From: Candidatus Omnitrophota bacterium
GTDB taxonomy: Bacteria; Omnitrophota; Gorgyraeia; Gygaellales; Profunditerraquicolaceae
Assembly: GCA_026387405.1 (NCBI GenBank)
Contig: JAPLLV010000030.1
Location: forward strand, 1 to 53,609
Length of the DNA: 53,609 nucleotides
Direction of reading: 5' to 3'
Made by a program: the position numbers and the translations under genes. Below, piece by piece: positions 16,104 through 23,061 of the stretch. Every line of letters starts with the position of its first letter. The first letter of the stretch is position 1. Below the pieces are notes generated by a model. The model searched no databases and was not told where the DNA came from. It was given only the letters and a program-made list of their open reading frames with translations.

Positions 16104-16945
16104 TTTATCACCTCATTCACCCCGTTTTTCCTTAGAGGATATCGCACTTTTCTTTTAGGAAGAACGGGGTTCATGCTCCCCGTGCGGTAACCTTCCAGAT
16201 CCACAGTGATATAGCTATAACCCAATTTTTTTAATCTCCCTACTACAAAGCGGCGTTTGCGTATGAGTTCGGGTATATCGCTTTTTATGACCTCTATGCG
16301 GCATAGGCCGTTGTAGTGCCTTAGGCGCGACTGTTTAAACCCGAACCCCCGCAAGATATCCTCTGCCCGGCTTATCCGAGTAAGAGTATGCGGTAGCAAT
16401 CTTGTGCCATAAGGGACCCTTGAGGCAAGGCAGGCCTGCGCCGGCTTATCCCAGGTTGAAAGCCCCAGCTTCTTGCTCTCCCGGCGTATATCTTCTTTGG
16501 TAAATCCCACTTCTTCAAGCGGAGAACGAACCCCTGATTCCATCCTGGCTTGAGTGCCCGGCCGAAAGTCATTTTTATCCGAGAGGTTGCTTGCGTCAAC
16601 GACAAAACGGATCTTATGCCGCGCCGCGATTTTTTTCAGTTTGCCGAAAAGCTCGTTCTTGCAATAATAACAGCGGGTTAAGGAATTGGCAATAAACCTC
16701 TTATCCTTAAACTCATCTGTCTTTATTATCTTGTGCCTGGCGCCTAATTTCCTGGCAGTCTCTCTGGCCAGGATGAGCTCAGAACGCGGATACGTGGCAG
16801 AGGCAGCGGTAACTGCCAACACCTTACCGCCCAGGGTATCAAGCGCTGACTTTAGAAGGAAAGTGCTGTCCGCTCCTCCGGAATAAGCCACTAAAACCGA
16901 ATCCATCTTCTTTAAAATGGTTTTTAACTTGGATAGTTTATCCAC
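16100..16945 (-). CDS. larE: LarE-like ATP-dependent sacrificial sulfur transferase
   Basis: Begun at the GTG just after the nifU stop, the protein has 281 residues. The PP-loop AYSGGADSTFL, RCYYCKNELF (region of the sacrificed cysteine), WDKPAQACLASRVPYG and VDLEGYRTGS match LarE, which makes the thiolated nickel-pincer cofactor of lactate racemase. No larA, larB or larC is present here, so the physiological target may differ. Its C-terminus carries an in-frame 18-residue insertion from a palindromic micro-element (16120-16169). Confidence 0.85.
   Translation of the reverse strand: MDKLSKLKTILKKMDSVLVAYSGGADSTFLLKSALDTLGGKVLAVTAASATYPRSELILARETARKLGARHKIIKTDEFKDKRFIANSLTRCYYCKNELFGKLKKIAARHKIRFVVDASNLSDKNDFRPGTQARMESGVRSPLEEVGFTKEDIRRESKKLGLSTWDKPAQACLASRVPYGTRLLPHTLTRISRAEDILRGFGFKQSRLRHYNGLCRIEVIKSDIPELIRKRRFVVGRLKKLGYSYITVDLEGYRTGSMNPVLPKRKVRYPLRKNGVNEVIK
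16120..16169. mobile_element. 50-bp CCCCG/CGGGG palindromic micro-element inside larE
   Basis: The arms CCCCGTT-TTCCT and their imperfect complement end in CGGGG. TTCA flanks both sides (16116-16119 and 16170-16173). Excision with one TTCA makes the protein end in GSMNEVIK, matching the canonical LarE ending GSLNEVL. Confidence 0.78.
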
Positions 16946-16947
16946 TG

Positions 16948-17169
16948 TTATATGGCAATAACCTCTTTTATTTCCGGAACCTCCTGTTTCAATATCCTTT
17001 CTACCCCCATTTTCAAGGTCATTTGTGACATAGGGCAGCAACCGCAGGTTCCGGTAAGCCTTAATTTTACCACGCCGTCCTTGGTTACCTCAACCAAATC
17101 CACATTACCGCCGTCAGCCATAAGCATGGGGCGGATCTTCTCTAATGCCTTCTCGACTTTTTCTCTCAT
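16948..17169 (-). CDS. NifU C-terminal domain protein (Fe-S scaffold/carrier)
   Basis: The 73-residue protein is the stand-alone NifU C-terminal (Nfu) domain. It has [16 protein letters not shown] and the cluster-binding CxxC in [12 protein letters not shown]. Nfu proteins bind a 4Fe-4S cluster at a dimer interface and deliver it to apo-proteins. It heads the nfu-larE-cysteine desulfurase-birA operon, with a good AAGGAG site 6 bases before the ATG and a structured leader. Confidence 0.92.
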   Translation of the reverse strand: MREKVEKALEKIRPMLMADGGNVDLVEVTKDGVVKLRLTGTCGCCPMSQMTLKMGVERILKQEVPEIKEVIAI

Positions 17170-17180
17170 GTTTTCTCCTT

Positions 17181-17274
17181 AAAATTCAGTCTGCCTCTAG
17201 CGGTTAGGCTGAATTTTACACCGTCCTCTAAGACGGTGCCTACCTGCCTTTGGCGTTGTAGGTTTATTATATCA
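17181..17274 (-). promoter_or_regulatory. extended -10 promoter and triple-hairpin leader of the nifU-like operon
   Basis: The minus strand has TGATATAAT (17266-17274), an extended -10 with no clear -35. The leader then forms three hairpins: CCTAC/GTAGG, CACCGTC/GACGGTG (17219-17238) and AAAATTCAG/CTGAATTTT (17181-17217). The last ends directly at the ribosome site AAGGAG. No known riboswitch class is recognised. Confidence 0.55.
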
Positions 17275-17309
17275 CGCTCAGTAAAAAAATATAGTCACTT
17301 TTGCAGTTA

Positions 17310-18215
17310 CTAAAATCTATTTTGGATTAAATACCGGAAGGCGCTGAGAGCGGCCTTGGAACCTTCACCCGCGGCAATAATGATCTGTTTTTCCGGAACA
17401 TCCGTAACGTCTCCGGCAGCGAATATCCCGGGGATATTAGTCTCATTTCTACCGTTCACCTTAATCTCACCAAGTTCATTTTTGGCGACATCCCCGGCAA
17501 AATGGCTGTTGGGGATAAGGCCCATCTCCACAAATACCCCCGCAACCGCCAACGTCTCTTCTTTCGCGTCTTTCAACACTTTGATCCCGGTAACCATCTT
17601 GCTTCCCAAGACCGCGCCTACCTTCGCGTTATTCAATATCGTTACCTGGGGATTATATAAAAGTTGTTCCTGCATTATAGGATCGCCTGTTAAGCCAGGC
17701 GCAATATTGATTATCGTTACCCGGCGCGCGATCTTAGTCAATTGTATGGCCGCATCCAGGGCAGAATTTCCTCCGCCGATTACCGCCACGTCTTTACCGG
17801 AAAATAACGGCCCATCACAGGTGGCGCAATAGGTCAGTCCTTTGTTCTTACACTCGTTTTCTCCGGGCACGCCCAATTCCCGCGAGCGTTTTCCCGAAGC
17901 GATAATCAGCGTCCTGGATTCGAATGCGCCCTTGTCCGTCTTTACCTTAATGCTGTTGTCCTGCTTTCTTACCTCCAAAACCGCTTCGTTCTCCCGCAGG
18001 TTGATGCCGAATTTACGCATATGTTCTTCGAACTTCTGCGACAGCTGCGGCCCGGTGATAAACTGATACCCGGTATAGTTCTCTATATCGCCGCTCCAGG
18101 CAGCCTGACCGCCGATATCCTGCGTAATAACCATAAGGTCCAGCCTCTTTCGCGCAGCGTAAACGCTTGCGGTTATGCCGGCTGGACCTGCCCCTACGAT
18201 GATCAAATCATACAT
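17310..18215 (-). CDS. trxB: thioredoxin reductase
   Basis: The 301-residue flavoprotein has FAD motif VGAGPAGITASVYAAR, the redox CxxC in TYCATCDGP, NADPH motif GGGNSALDAAIQL and the C-terminal GIFAAGDV. It reduces thioredoxin or a glutaredoxin-like partner; one such partner is encoded immediately upstream. Length is normal for low-Mr TrxB. Confidence 0.94.
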   Translation of the reverse strand: MYDLIIVGAGPAGITASVYAARKRLDLMVITQDIGGQAAWSGDIENYTGYQFITGPQLSQKFEEHMRKFGINLRENEAVLEVRKQDNSIKVKTDKGAFESRTLIIASGKRSRELGVPGENECKNKGLTYCATCDGPLFSGKDVAVIGGGNSALDAAIQLTKIARRVTIINIAPGLTGDPIMQEQLLYNPQVTILNNAKVGAVLGSKMVTGIKVLKDAKEETLAVAGVFVEMGLIPNSHFAGDVAKNELGEIKVNGRNETNIPGIFAAGDVTDVPEKQIIIAAGEGSKAALSAFRYLIQNRF

Positions 18216-18243
18216 ACTATTTAATATCCTTACGGCTCCTGAT

Positions 18244-18330
18244 TATGTTCTCGACTCGCCTTGAGTAAAACCTAAGGCCTCGCTCGAACAATATTCTTCG
18301 AGCGAGGCCGCAGGCCGAGTCGAGAAGAAT
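18244..18330. repeat. TTCTCGAC palindromic repeat, copy 2
   Basis: It begins GTTCTCGACTCGCC. A perfect 13-bp hairpin GGCCTCGCTCGAA/TTCGAGCGAGGCC encloses CAATATTC, and the element ends CGAGTCGAGAA, complementary to its start. It shares its outer words with 5720-5796 and separates trxB from the glutaredoxin-like gene. Confidence 0.8.
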
Positions 18331-18340
18331 CCGGCTTACT

Positions 18341-18577
18341 CTACAAACCTAATGACTGTTTTATCTTCTCCTTATCAAACCCGACTATGATCTGGCCGTC
18401 GATATCCAGCACGGGAACCCCCATCTGCCCGGATTTTTCGATCATCTCTTCGCTCGCCTTCGCGTCGGAAGAAACATCCACATTCTCAAAAATAACATTA
18501 TTATCTTTCAAAAATTGCTTTGCCCTGATGCAGTATGGGCAGGTAGGTGTGCTATAAATTTTTACGTGTTTATCCAT
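18341..18577 (-). CDS. glutaredoxin/NrdH-like protein
   Basis: The 78-residue protein has the thioredoxin-fold start VKIYSTPTCPYC, with redox CPYC, and the cis-proline in MGVPVLDIDGQIIVGFD. Size and active site fit the small glutaredoxin-like proteins that thioredoxin reductase reduces directly. trxB is next downstream, supporting such a pair. Confidence 0.9.
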   Translation of the reverse strand: MDKHVKIYSTPTCPYCIRAKQFLKDNNVIFENVDVSSDAKASEEMIEKSGQMGVPVLDIDGQIIVGFDKEKIKQSLGL

Positions 18578-18586
18578 AGTTATCTC

Positions 18587-19063
18587 CTAAATTTGCCTTT
18601 TTAATTCCAGAAGCTGCCTCAAATGGCTCTCTTCCTGCGCGATCAATGCCTCAACCGTCTCTCGGTTATAATCAGGCACTATCCTTTTCATCCCCGCGTA
18701 GAAAACAATGGAATCCTGCTCAAAACCTATACCCGTCTCAACGGCTACGCGGTCGCTGGTGATCTGCCTGGCGATCAGGGTTCCCTGACCTTCCTTCGTA
18801 AATATATGCTCACCGGCAAGGGCCTTCATATAGGCAAAATATTCTCCGGGATAAGCCTCGGGCGGCTCGTACTGGTCCAACTTGCTCAGTAGGCCCTCAA
18901 AGACCTTAATATGCTTTTCTTCCTCTTTGGCCAGATACTTAAAGATATCCGCGGCCTTGGGACTCTTTGATATATTAACCAGCGCATTATAAAAATCCCT
19001 GCCGTTCTTTTCAATCTGAATACCCAGTTCCACGATTTCACTGCCCGCAAAAATGTCCCCCAT
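18587..19063 (-). CDS. rubrerythrin-like ferritin family protein
   Basis: The 158-residue protein is a four-helix ferritin-like domain with paired ligand motifs: ELGIQIEKNGRDFYN and LAKEEEKHIKVFE in the first half, and TGIGFEQDSIVFY and LIAQEESHLRQLLEL in the second. This gives a diiron site. There is no C-terminal rubredoxin domain, so electrons may come from the separate rubredoxin encoded 480 bases upstream. Likely role: peroxide reduction or iron handling. Confidence 0.87.
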   Translation of the reverse strand: MGDIFAGSEIVELGIQIEKNGRDFYNALVNISKSPKAADIFKYLAKEEEKHIKVFEGLLSKLDQYEPPEAYPGEYFAYMKALAGEHIFTKEGQGTLIARQITSDRVAVETGIGFEQDSIVFYAGMKRIVPDYNRETVEALIAQEESHLRQLLELKRQI

Positions 19064-19079
19064 ACTTAGACTCCTTGCT

Positions 19080-19535
19080 TTATAGATGAGGCGCGAGATC
19101 CACGATTTCTTCCACCTGCATCTGGATCAGGTATTTAGGTTCGGGTAACATAATCTCGGGATGGCGCGCGTGCCCCTTCTGGCCGCTGATATTTTTCAGC
19201 ACTCTTTGCGTTAACCTGCTGGTAATCCTGTCTTCCCAGGCCCTGATGAGCTCATTATCAAGCTTGTCGCCTTTAATAAGCCTGGTTATCCCTTTAAGAC
19301 AATAACCTTTAAATTTATGCTCATCCACCGCGGTTATGCTTATGCTCGGATTTTTATTCAGGTTCGCATAGGTTTTACTATGATAAAGGTCCAATAGAAA
19401 GACTTCTCCGTTGCTCTTTATTTCCACTATGCCCTTGCAGGAATTATGCGGCATCCCCTTATCGTCAATAGTTGAAACAATTACAAAACCCTGATTCTGA
19501 AAAAAATGTATCACGTCGCTATTCAGCTTTTCCAT
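19080..19535 (-). CDS. pyridoxamine 5'-phosphate oxidase-family flavoprotein
   Basis: The 151-residue protein has the split-barrel FMN-binding pattern: GFVIVSTIDDKGMPHNSCKGIVEI at the N-terminus and YHSKTYANLNKNPSISITAVDE in the middle. Family members bind FMN or F420 and act in redox detoxification. The C-terminal half has no motif I recognise. It lies among oxygen-response genes. The substrate is unknown. Confidence 0.8.
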   Translation of the reverse strand: MEKLNSDVIHFFQNQGFVIVSTIDDKGMPHNSCKGIVEIKSNGEVFLLDLYHSKTYANLNKNPSISITAVDEHKFKGYCLKGITRLIKGDKLDNELIRAWEDRITSRLTQRVLKNISGQKGHARHPEIMLPEPKYLIQMQVEEIVDLAPHL

Positions 19536-19546
19536 CGCCGCGTACT

Positions 19547-19705
19547 TTATACTTTCTCAAACATATCCTTGGGTACGCCGCACTCGGGGCATACCCAGGA
19601 ATCAGGCAGTTCTTCAAAAGCCGTGCCAGGCTTTATCCCGTTATCCGGATCGCCCTTCTCCGGATCATAAATATACCCGCACACCGTACACCGATACTTT
19701 ACCAT
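19547..19705 (-). CDS. rubredoxin
   Basis: The 52-residue protein begins [19 protein letters not shown] and ends with [16 protein letters not shown]. The two CxxC knuckles bind the single iron. It matches the usual rubredoxin length. Its likely partners are the FprA flavodiiron protein at 20264-21460 and the rubrerythrin-like protein at 18587-19063, passing electrons for oxygen or peroxide reduction. Confidence 0.96.
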   Translation of the reverse strand: MVKYRCTVCGYIYDPEKGDPDNGIKPGTAFEELPDSWVCPECGVPKDMFEKV

Positions 19706-19733
19706 AACTTACACTCCTTCTTCGCAGTAGTAG

Positions 19734-19900
19734 ACACCCGATTTTATCATGCACCCGGCCATACCTGATTGGCCGGTGCGCCGCCACTGCGGCGATAAAT
19801 CGGTGTCCCGCCTTCTGCGGGAACACCCGCGCAATCGCCTCACAAGAGGCGCACTTTGCCATCCGATAGGCAAAGGTGTCTATCGCTTAGCGCGGGGTGT
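19734..19900. repeat. compound hairpin array of the ACACCCG repeat family
   Basis: Three consecutive fold-backs share or abut ends. The first runs from ACACCCGATTTTATCA to CGATAAATCGGTGT (19734-19806) with inner GGCCGG/CCGGCC-type stems. The second is GTGTCCCGC-CTTCT-GCGGGAACAC. The third runs from ACACCCGCGC to GCGCGGGGTGT (19823-19900) enclosing CGCCTC/GAGGCG and CTTTGCC/GGCAAAG hairpins. It fills the rubredoxin to mini-ferritin gap. Confidence 0.8.
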
Positions 19901-20076
19901 CACTTGGTCAACTCGACTATTTTCTTCTCAAGCAATATCTTATGCTTGGTTTCCTCGCCGAGCAAGAATAGAAAGGTCTCTTGCGCAACCGGGTAATCAA
20001 GAGAGAATTTCCGATAGAGGTCCATTGCCTCGATCTCTTTGGATAAAGCCAATTTTAACGCCTCAATAGGCCCCAT
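19900..20076 (-). CDS. 58-residue half-ferritin-like protein
   Basis: The ORF encodes 58 residues beginning MGPIEALKLALSKEIEAMD and containing FLLGEETKHKILLEKKIVEL. The helices carry ExxxxxDLY and EExxH patterns seen in one half of a rubrerythrin-like four-helix bundle. Such a half protein could dimerise to complete a diiron site. GGAG stands before the ATG. The stop codon overlaps the end of the repeat array. It could also be a remnant of a longer ferritin gene, but the frame and start signals look intact. Confidence 0.72.
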   Translation of the reverse strand: MGPIEALKLALSKEIEAMDLYRKFSLDYPVAQETFLFLLGEETKHKILLEKKIVELTK

Positions 20077-20095
20077 AGAGCGTCTCCATTTTTTT

Positions 20096-20127
20096 GGGGA
20101 CGGTTCTCCATAGCGAGAACCGTCCCC
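20096..20127. repeat. GGGGACGGTTCTC hairpin
   Basis: GGGGACGGTTCTC and GAGAACCGTCCCC pair over 13 bases around a six-base loop. It lies between the 19-residue peptide gene and the half-ferritin gene. On the minus strand it is followed by A and not T residues, so it does not look like an intrinsic terminator there. Confidence 0.75.
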
Positions 20128-20136
20128 CTGATCATA

Positions 20137-20196
20137 CTATTTCTTTTTCTTTGCCTTTTTCTTCGGTTTCTTTGGACCGCAGCTTCCGCAGCTCAT
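20137..20196 (-). CDS. 19-residue CGSCG lysine-rich peptide
   Basis: The ORF reads MSCGSCGPKKPKKKAKKKK. Its ribosome binding site, AAGGAGGTGAGCT before the ATG, is one of the strongest in the window. Two cysteines in CGSC could bind metal or form a disulfide, and the tail is nearly all lysine. It sits directly downstream of fprA in the oxygen-response cluster. I recognise no named family. The near-ideal ribosome site argues that it is translated. Confidence 0.65.
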   Translation of the reverse strand: MSCGSCGPKKPKKKAKKKK

Positions 20197-20222
20197 AGCT
20201 CACCTCCTTGTCCACAAGGACA

Positions 20223-20254
20223 ACACCCGCGCAAATCCTATCTGCGCGGGGTGT
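20223..20254. repeat. ACACCCGCGC hairpin repeat
   Basis: ACACCCGCGCA and TGCGCGGGGTGT pair around AATCCTATC. Near-identical copies are at 25539-25570 and 29829-29860. It lies between fprA and the 19-residue peptide gene, followed on the minus strand by a small TTGTCC/GGACAA hairpin and the ribosome site. Confidence 0.85.
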
Positions 20255-20263
20255 CTCTCCTTA

Positions 20264-21460
20264 TTAACTATGAGAAACTATCTTTGCCGCAAACTCATTT
20301 CCCCATTGATAACACTGCTTTAACATAGACTCGTCCGGAGAGTATTGAGTAGTCAGGGCCGGCTGCGTGATCTCTATGCCGGCCTCTTTCATTATACCCT
20401 CTATTTCTTTCTGCGCACCTCCTGCCCAGCCGTAAGAGCCGAATGTGGCGCCTACCCTGTTCTTGGACCTTATCCCTTTTATAAATTCCAGGAAACCCGC
20501 GATATTCGGGAGCATATCATTATCGTGAGTAGAAGAACCGAACAGGAATCCTTTTGCATCCAGCATCTCGCTAATCACCTCGGTGCGGTCAGTCAAGGCA
20601 ATATCAAAAAGTTTTACCTTTATACCCGCGTCTTCTAAGCCTTCCAGAATTTTTCTTGCCATCTTCTCAGTCGCTCCCCACATCGTTTCATACGCTATCA
20701 CAACCTTTTCTTGCGTGGTATTCTTAGCCCATCCCGAGTAGGCATTTAAAACCTTTGCGGGATCCTTGCGCCAGATAATGCCGTGGCTGGGAGCGATCAT
20801 ATCGATAGAGATACCGGATTTCTGGATCTCTTCGATCTTTTTCAAGATAACCCCGCCCAATGGCCAGAGGATATTGGCATAATATTTTTTTGTCTCCTCC
20901 ATGAGCGCGCAGGGGTCTGTCTCGTCATCAAACCTTTCAGCTGTGGCATAGTGCTGGCCAAAGGCGTCATTAGGCATAAGCAATTTTTCTTCCGGGCAAT
21001 AGGTAAACATGCTGTCCGGCCAGTGGATCATCGGGGCCTCGAAAAAGTTGAGGGTGCGTTTCCCCAGATCCAATTTGTCGCCGGTCTTGACTACCTGAAA
21101 ATCCCAGTCTTCGTGATAATGCTTCCACAGGCCTTCTTTACACTTAGCGGTACCCAGCACTTTTGCCTTGGGGCAGAGCTTTGTTATTGCGGGGAGGGCG
21201 CCTGAATGGTCGGTCTCCACGTGATTGGCAATGATATAATCGATTTTCTCAAGAGGGATGATCTCTCTTATCCTTTCGATCAATTCGGAGGCAAAAGGAC
21301 CGTACACCGTATCCACCAGGGCTATTTTTTCATCTACCACCAGATAGGCATTATAGGTAGTCCCGCGTTTAGTCGTATAGGTATGCCCGTGAAAGCTGCG
21401 CATATTCCAATCCACTGCGCCCACCCAAAAGATATTCTTTTTGATCTCGATCTTGTTCAT
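20264..21460 (-). CDS. FprA-type flavodiiron protein (rubredoxin:oxygen oxidoreductase)
   Basis: The 398-residue A-type flavoprotein has an N-terminal metallo-beta-lactamase domain with the diiron motif NHVETDHSG. From about residue 255 a flavodoxin domain follows (VIAYETMWGATEKMA). It reduces oxygen to water, or NO to N2O, with electrons from rubredoxin, which is encoded nearby. It starts 20 bases downstream of the Tpx-PCD gene. Full length for the family. Confidence 0.94.
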   Translation of the reverse strand: MNKIEIKKNIFWVGAVDWNMRSFHGHTYTTKRGTTYNAYLVVDEKIALVDTVYGPFASELIERIREIIPLEKIDYIIANHVETDHSGALPAITKLCPKAKVLGTAKCKEGLWKHYHEDWDFQVVKTGDKLDLGKRTLNFFEAPMIHWPDSMFTYCPEEKLLMPNDAFGQHYATAERFDDETDPCALMEETKKYYANILWPLGGVILKKIEEIQKSGISIDMIAPSHGIIWRKDPAKVLNAYSGWAKNTTQEKVVIAYETMWGATEKMARKILEGLEDAGIKVKLFDIALTDRTEVISEMLDAKGFLFGSSTHDNDMLPNIAGFLEFIKGIRSKNRVGATFGSYGWAGGAQKEIEGIMKEAGIEITQPALTTQYSPDESMLKQCYQWGNEFAAKIVSHS

Positions 21461-21480
21461 TGAAACCTCCCGCGGTCAAC

Positions 21481-22338
21481 TTACTGAGTAATCAGTAATT
21501 CGTCGATAATTTTCGCCATGATAAAGTCATTCTCTGTCAAGCCGCCGGCTGCGTGAGTGGTAAGCGTGATCTTGACTTTATTATAGATTATTGTAATTGT
21601 AGGGTGATGCCCTTGTTCCTCGGCAATCACCGCGACTAGATCTACGAAGTACTTTGCCTCTACGAAATCCTTGAACTTGAATTCCTTTACCAGCTTCTTG
21701 TCTTCAACAAATTCCCAGCCCCGGTACTTTGCCAGTAATCTCTCTATCTTTTCTTTGGGTAAAGGCGGCGTCCCCCCTTCGCAGGGCCGGCAATGTTCGG
21801 GAAGCTCGTCCTTTTTTGCAACTGCCGGAAGATTAATCACCTCTTCTAATTTTTTTAGTGCAGCTTCGTAATCCGGAGGCGCGGTCAACTCTCCGACAAT
21901 CTGTATATACCTGATAATGTCTTCTTTGTCTACTATAATTATAGTCCTGGCCAATAGATTCAATTCTTTTATAAGTAACCCGTAGTTTATGCCGAAAGAA
22001 CCTGTCTTGTAATCGGAAAGTAGCGTGACGTTCTTGATGCCGTTTTCCGAACAGAATCTTTTCTGGGCAAAAGGGAGGTCTTTGCTTATCCCGATAATGG
22101 CCACTTCCGAAGAAATACCCGTAGCCCTCTTATTAAATTCCTTTACCTGCAGGTCGCACACCGGGGTATCAATGGAGGGAAAGCTGGTGATGATCCTGAG
22201 TTTATTTTTAAAATCAGCCAGAGTAACTTCTTTTAGATCCTGGGAGGTTACCTTAAAGTCCGGAGCAACAATCCCCTCTTTTAAGGCCCTGCCCACCAGC
22301 GTCAAAGGATTTCCTTTAAAAGTTATTGTTTTAACCAT
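21481..22338 (-). CDS. thiol peroxidase (Tpx) fused to pterin-4a-carbinolamine dehydratase domain
   Basis: The 285-residue protein has two parts. Residues 1-165 are a Tpx-type peroxiredoxin with peroxidatic Cys61 in SIDTPVCDLQV and Cys96 in RFCSENG. Residues about 183-285 are a PCD/DCoH domain with CRPCEGGTPPL, GHHPTITIIYNKV and TLTTHAAGGLTENDF. PCDs are usually separate proteins of about 100 residues. The join is continuous and in frame with no internal stop. The peroxidase half should reduce peroxides; the PCD half may act in pterin recycling or be structural. I know no standard family with this fusion. Confidence 0.88.
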   Translation of the reverse strand: MVKTITFKGNPLTLVGRALKEGIVAPDFKVTSQDLKEVTLADFKNKLRIITSFPSIDTPVCDLQVKEFNKRATGISSEVAIIGISKDLPFAQKRFCSENGIKNVTLLSDYKTGSFGINYGLLIKELNLLARTIIIVDKEDIIRYIQIVGELTAPPDYEAALKKLEEVINLPAVAKKDELPEHCRPCEGGTPPLPKEKIERLLAKYRGWEFVEDKKLVKEFKFKDFVEAKYFVDLVAVIAEEQGHHPTITIIYNKVKITLTTHAAGGLTENDFIMAKIIDELLITQ

Positions 22339-22350
22339 TTTCCCCCCTCT

Positions 22351-23061
22351 TCAGTATCCTATAAATTGTTCGGTTTTTATCTGCTCCTTGGAACAACCCA
22401 TCCCCAGGCACAGGTTATTCATCGCCTCTACCATCTTAGGAGGGCCAAAGGTAAATATAACCCTCTGGCTCATATCGCACATATATTTTTTTAATAAACC
22501 TTCATCTATCCTGCCGAAGATACAGGTCGCTTCCCTGGGCGGACAATCAGTCACCACATAGCTTACCTTTATATTCTTATTCTTCAGCTTCCACCCATCC
22601 AGCTCATTCTTAAAAGCTATCTCTTCTTCAGTGCGGTTGGAATAAATAAGACACACGTCCGTATCCAGCTTCTTATCCATTATATACTCGATAATAGAGA
22701 TCACCGGAGTGATACCTATGCCTCCTATGAGAAAGGCGATCTTCTTGTAGCTATCCTGGAACACGCAGGAACCTAGCGGCGTCTTAAACAGAAGTTCGTC
22801 ATTGACCTTTAGTACGTTGAGCCTCTGCGAAAATTTGCTTTCGCTTAACCTCTTGGTAACCTCAATATATTTTTTAGTGGGCGAAGATGAGAAAGAAAGA
22901 TATTTATTCAATTCCTTGTTATCCCTATTTAGCTCATCAAAGATAACCTGGGAGAACTGGCCCGGGATAAAATCAAGCGCCTGGGGCAGTTGAAATCTAA
23001 AACTCTCTACTGTCCGGGTCCTGACTATCTTTTCGAGAAAACTCAAACCTATCTCTTTCAT
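22351..23061 (-). CDS. ferredoxin-NADP reductase-like FAD/NAD-binding oxidoreductase
   Basis: The 236-residue protein has the FAD-binding beta-barrel with KYLSFSSSPTKKYIEVTKR, and the nucleotide-binding half beginning FLIGGIGITPVISIIEYI, ending near CSKEQIKTEQFIGY. There is no fused ferredoxin domain. It could supply electrons to rubredoxin in the same cluster. It overlaps ldh (23058-23061). Confidence 0.85.
   Translation of the reverse strand: MKEIGLSFLEKIVRTRTVESFRFQLPQALDFIPGQFSQVIFDELNRDNKELNKYLSFSSSPTKKYIEVTKRLSESKFSQRLNVLKVNDELLFKTPLGSCVFQDSYKKIAFLIGGIGITPVISIIEYIMDKKLDTDVCLIYSNRTEEEIAFKNELDGWKLKNKNIKVSYVVTDCPPREATCIFGRIDEGLLKKYMCDMSQRVIFTFGPPKMVEAMNNLCLGMGCSKEQIKTEQFIGY

Noticed and set aside
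19734..19900. Possible CRISPR array
   Set aside because: The repeats are nested hairpins of different sequence without regular spacers, and no cas gene is present.
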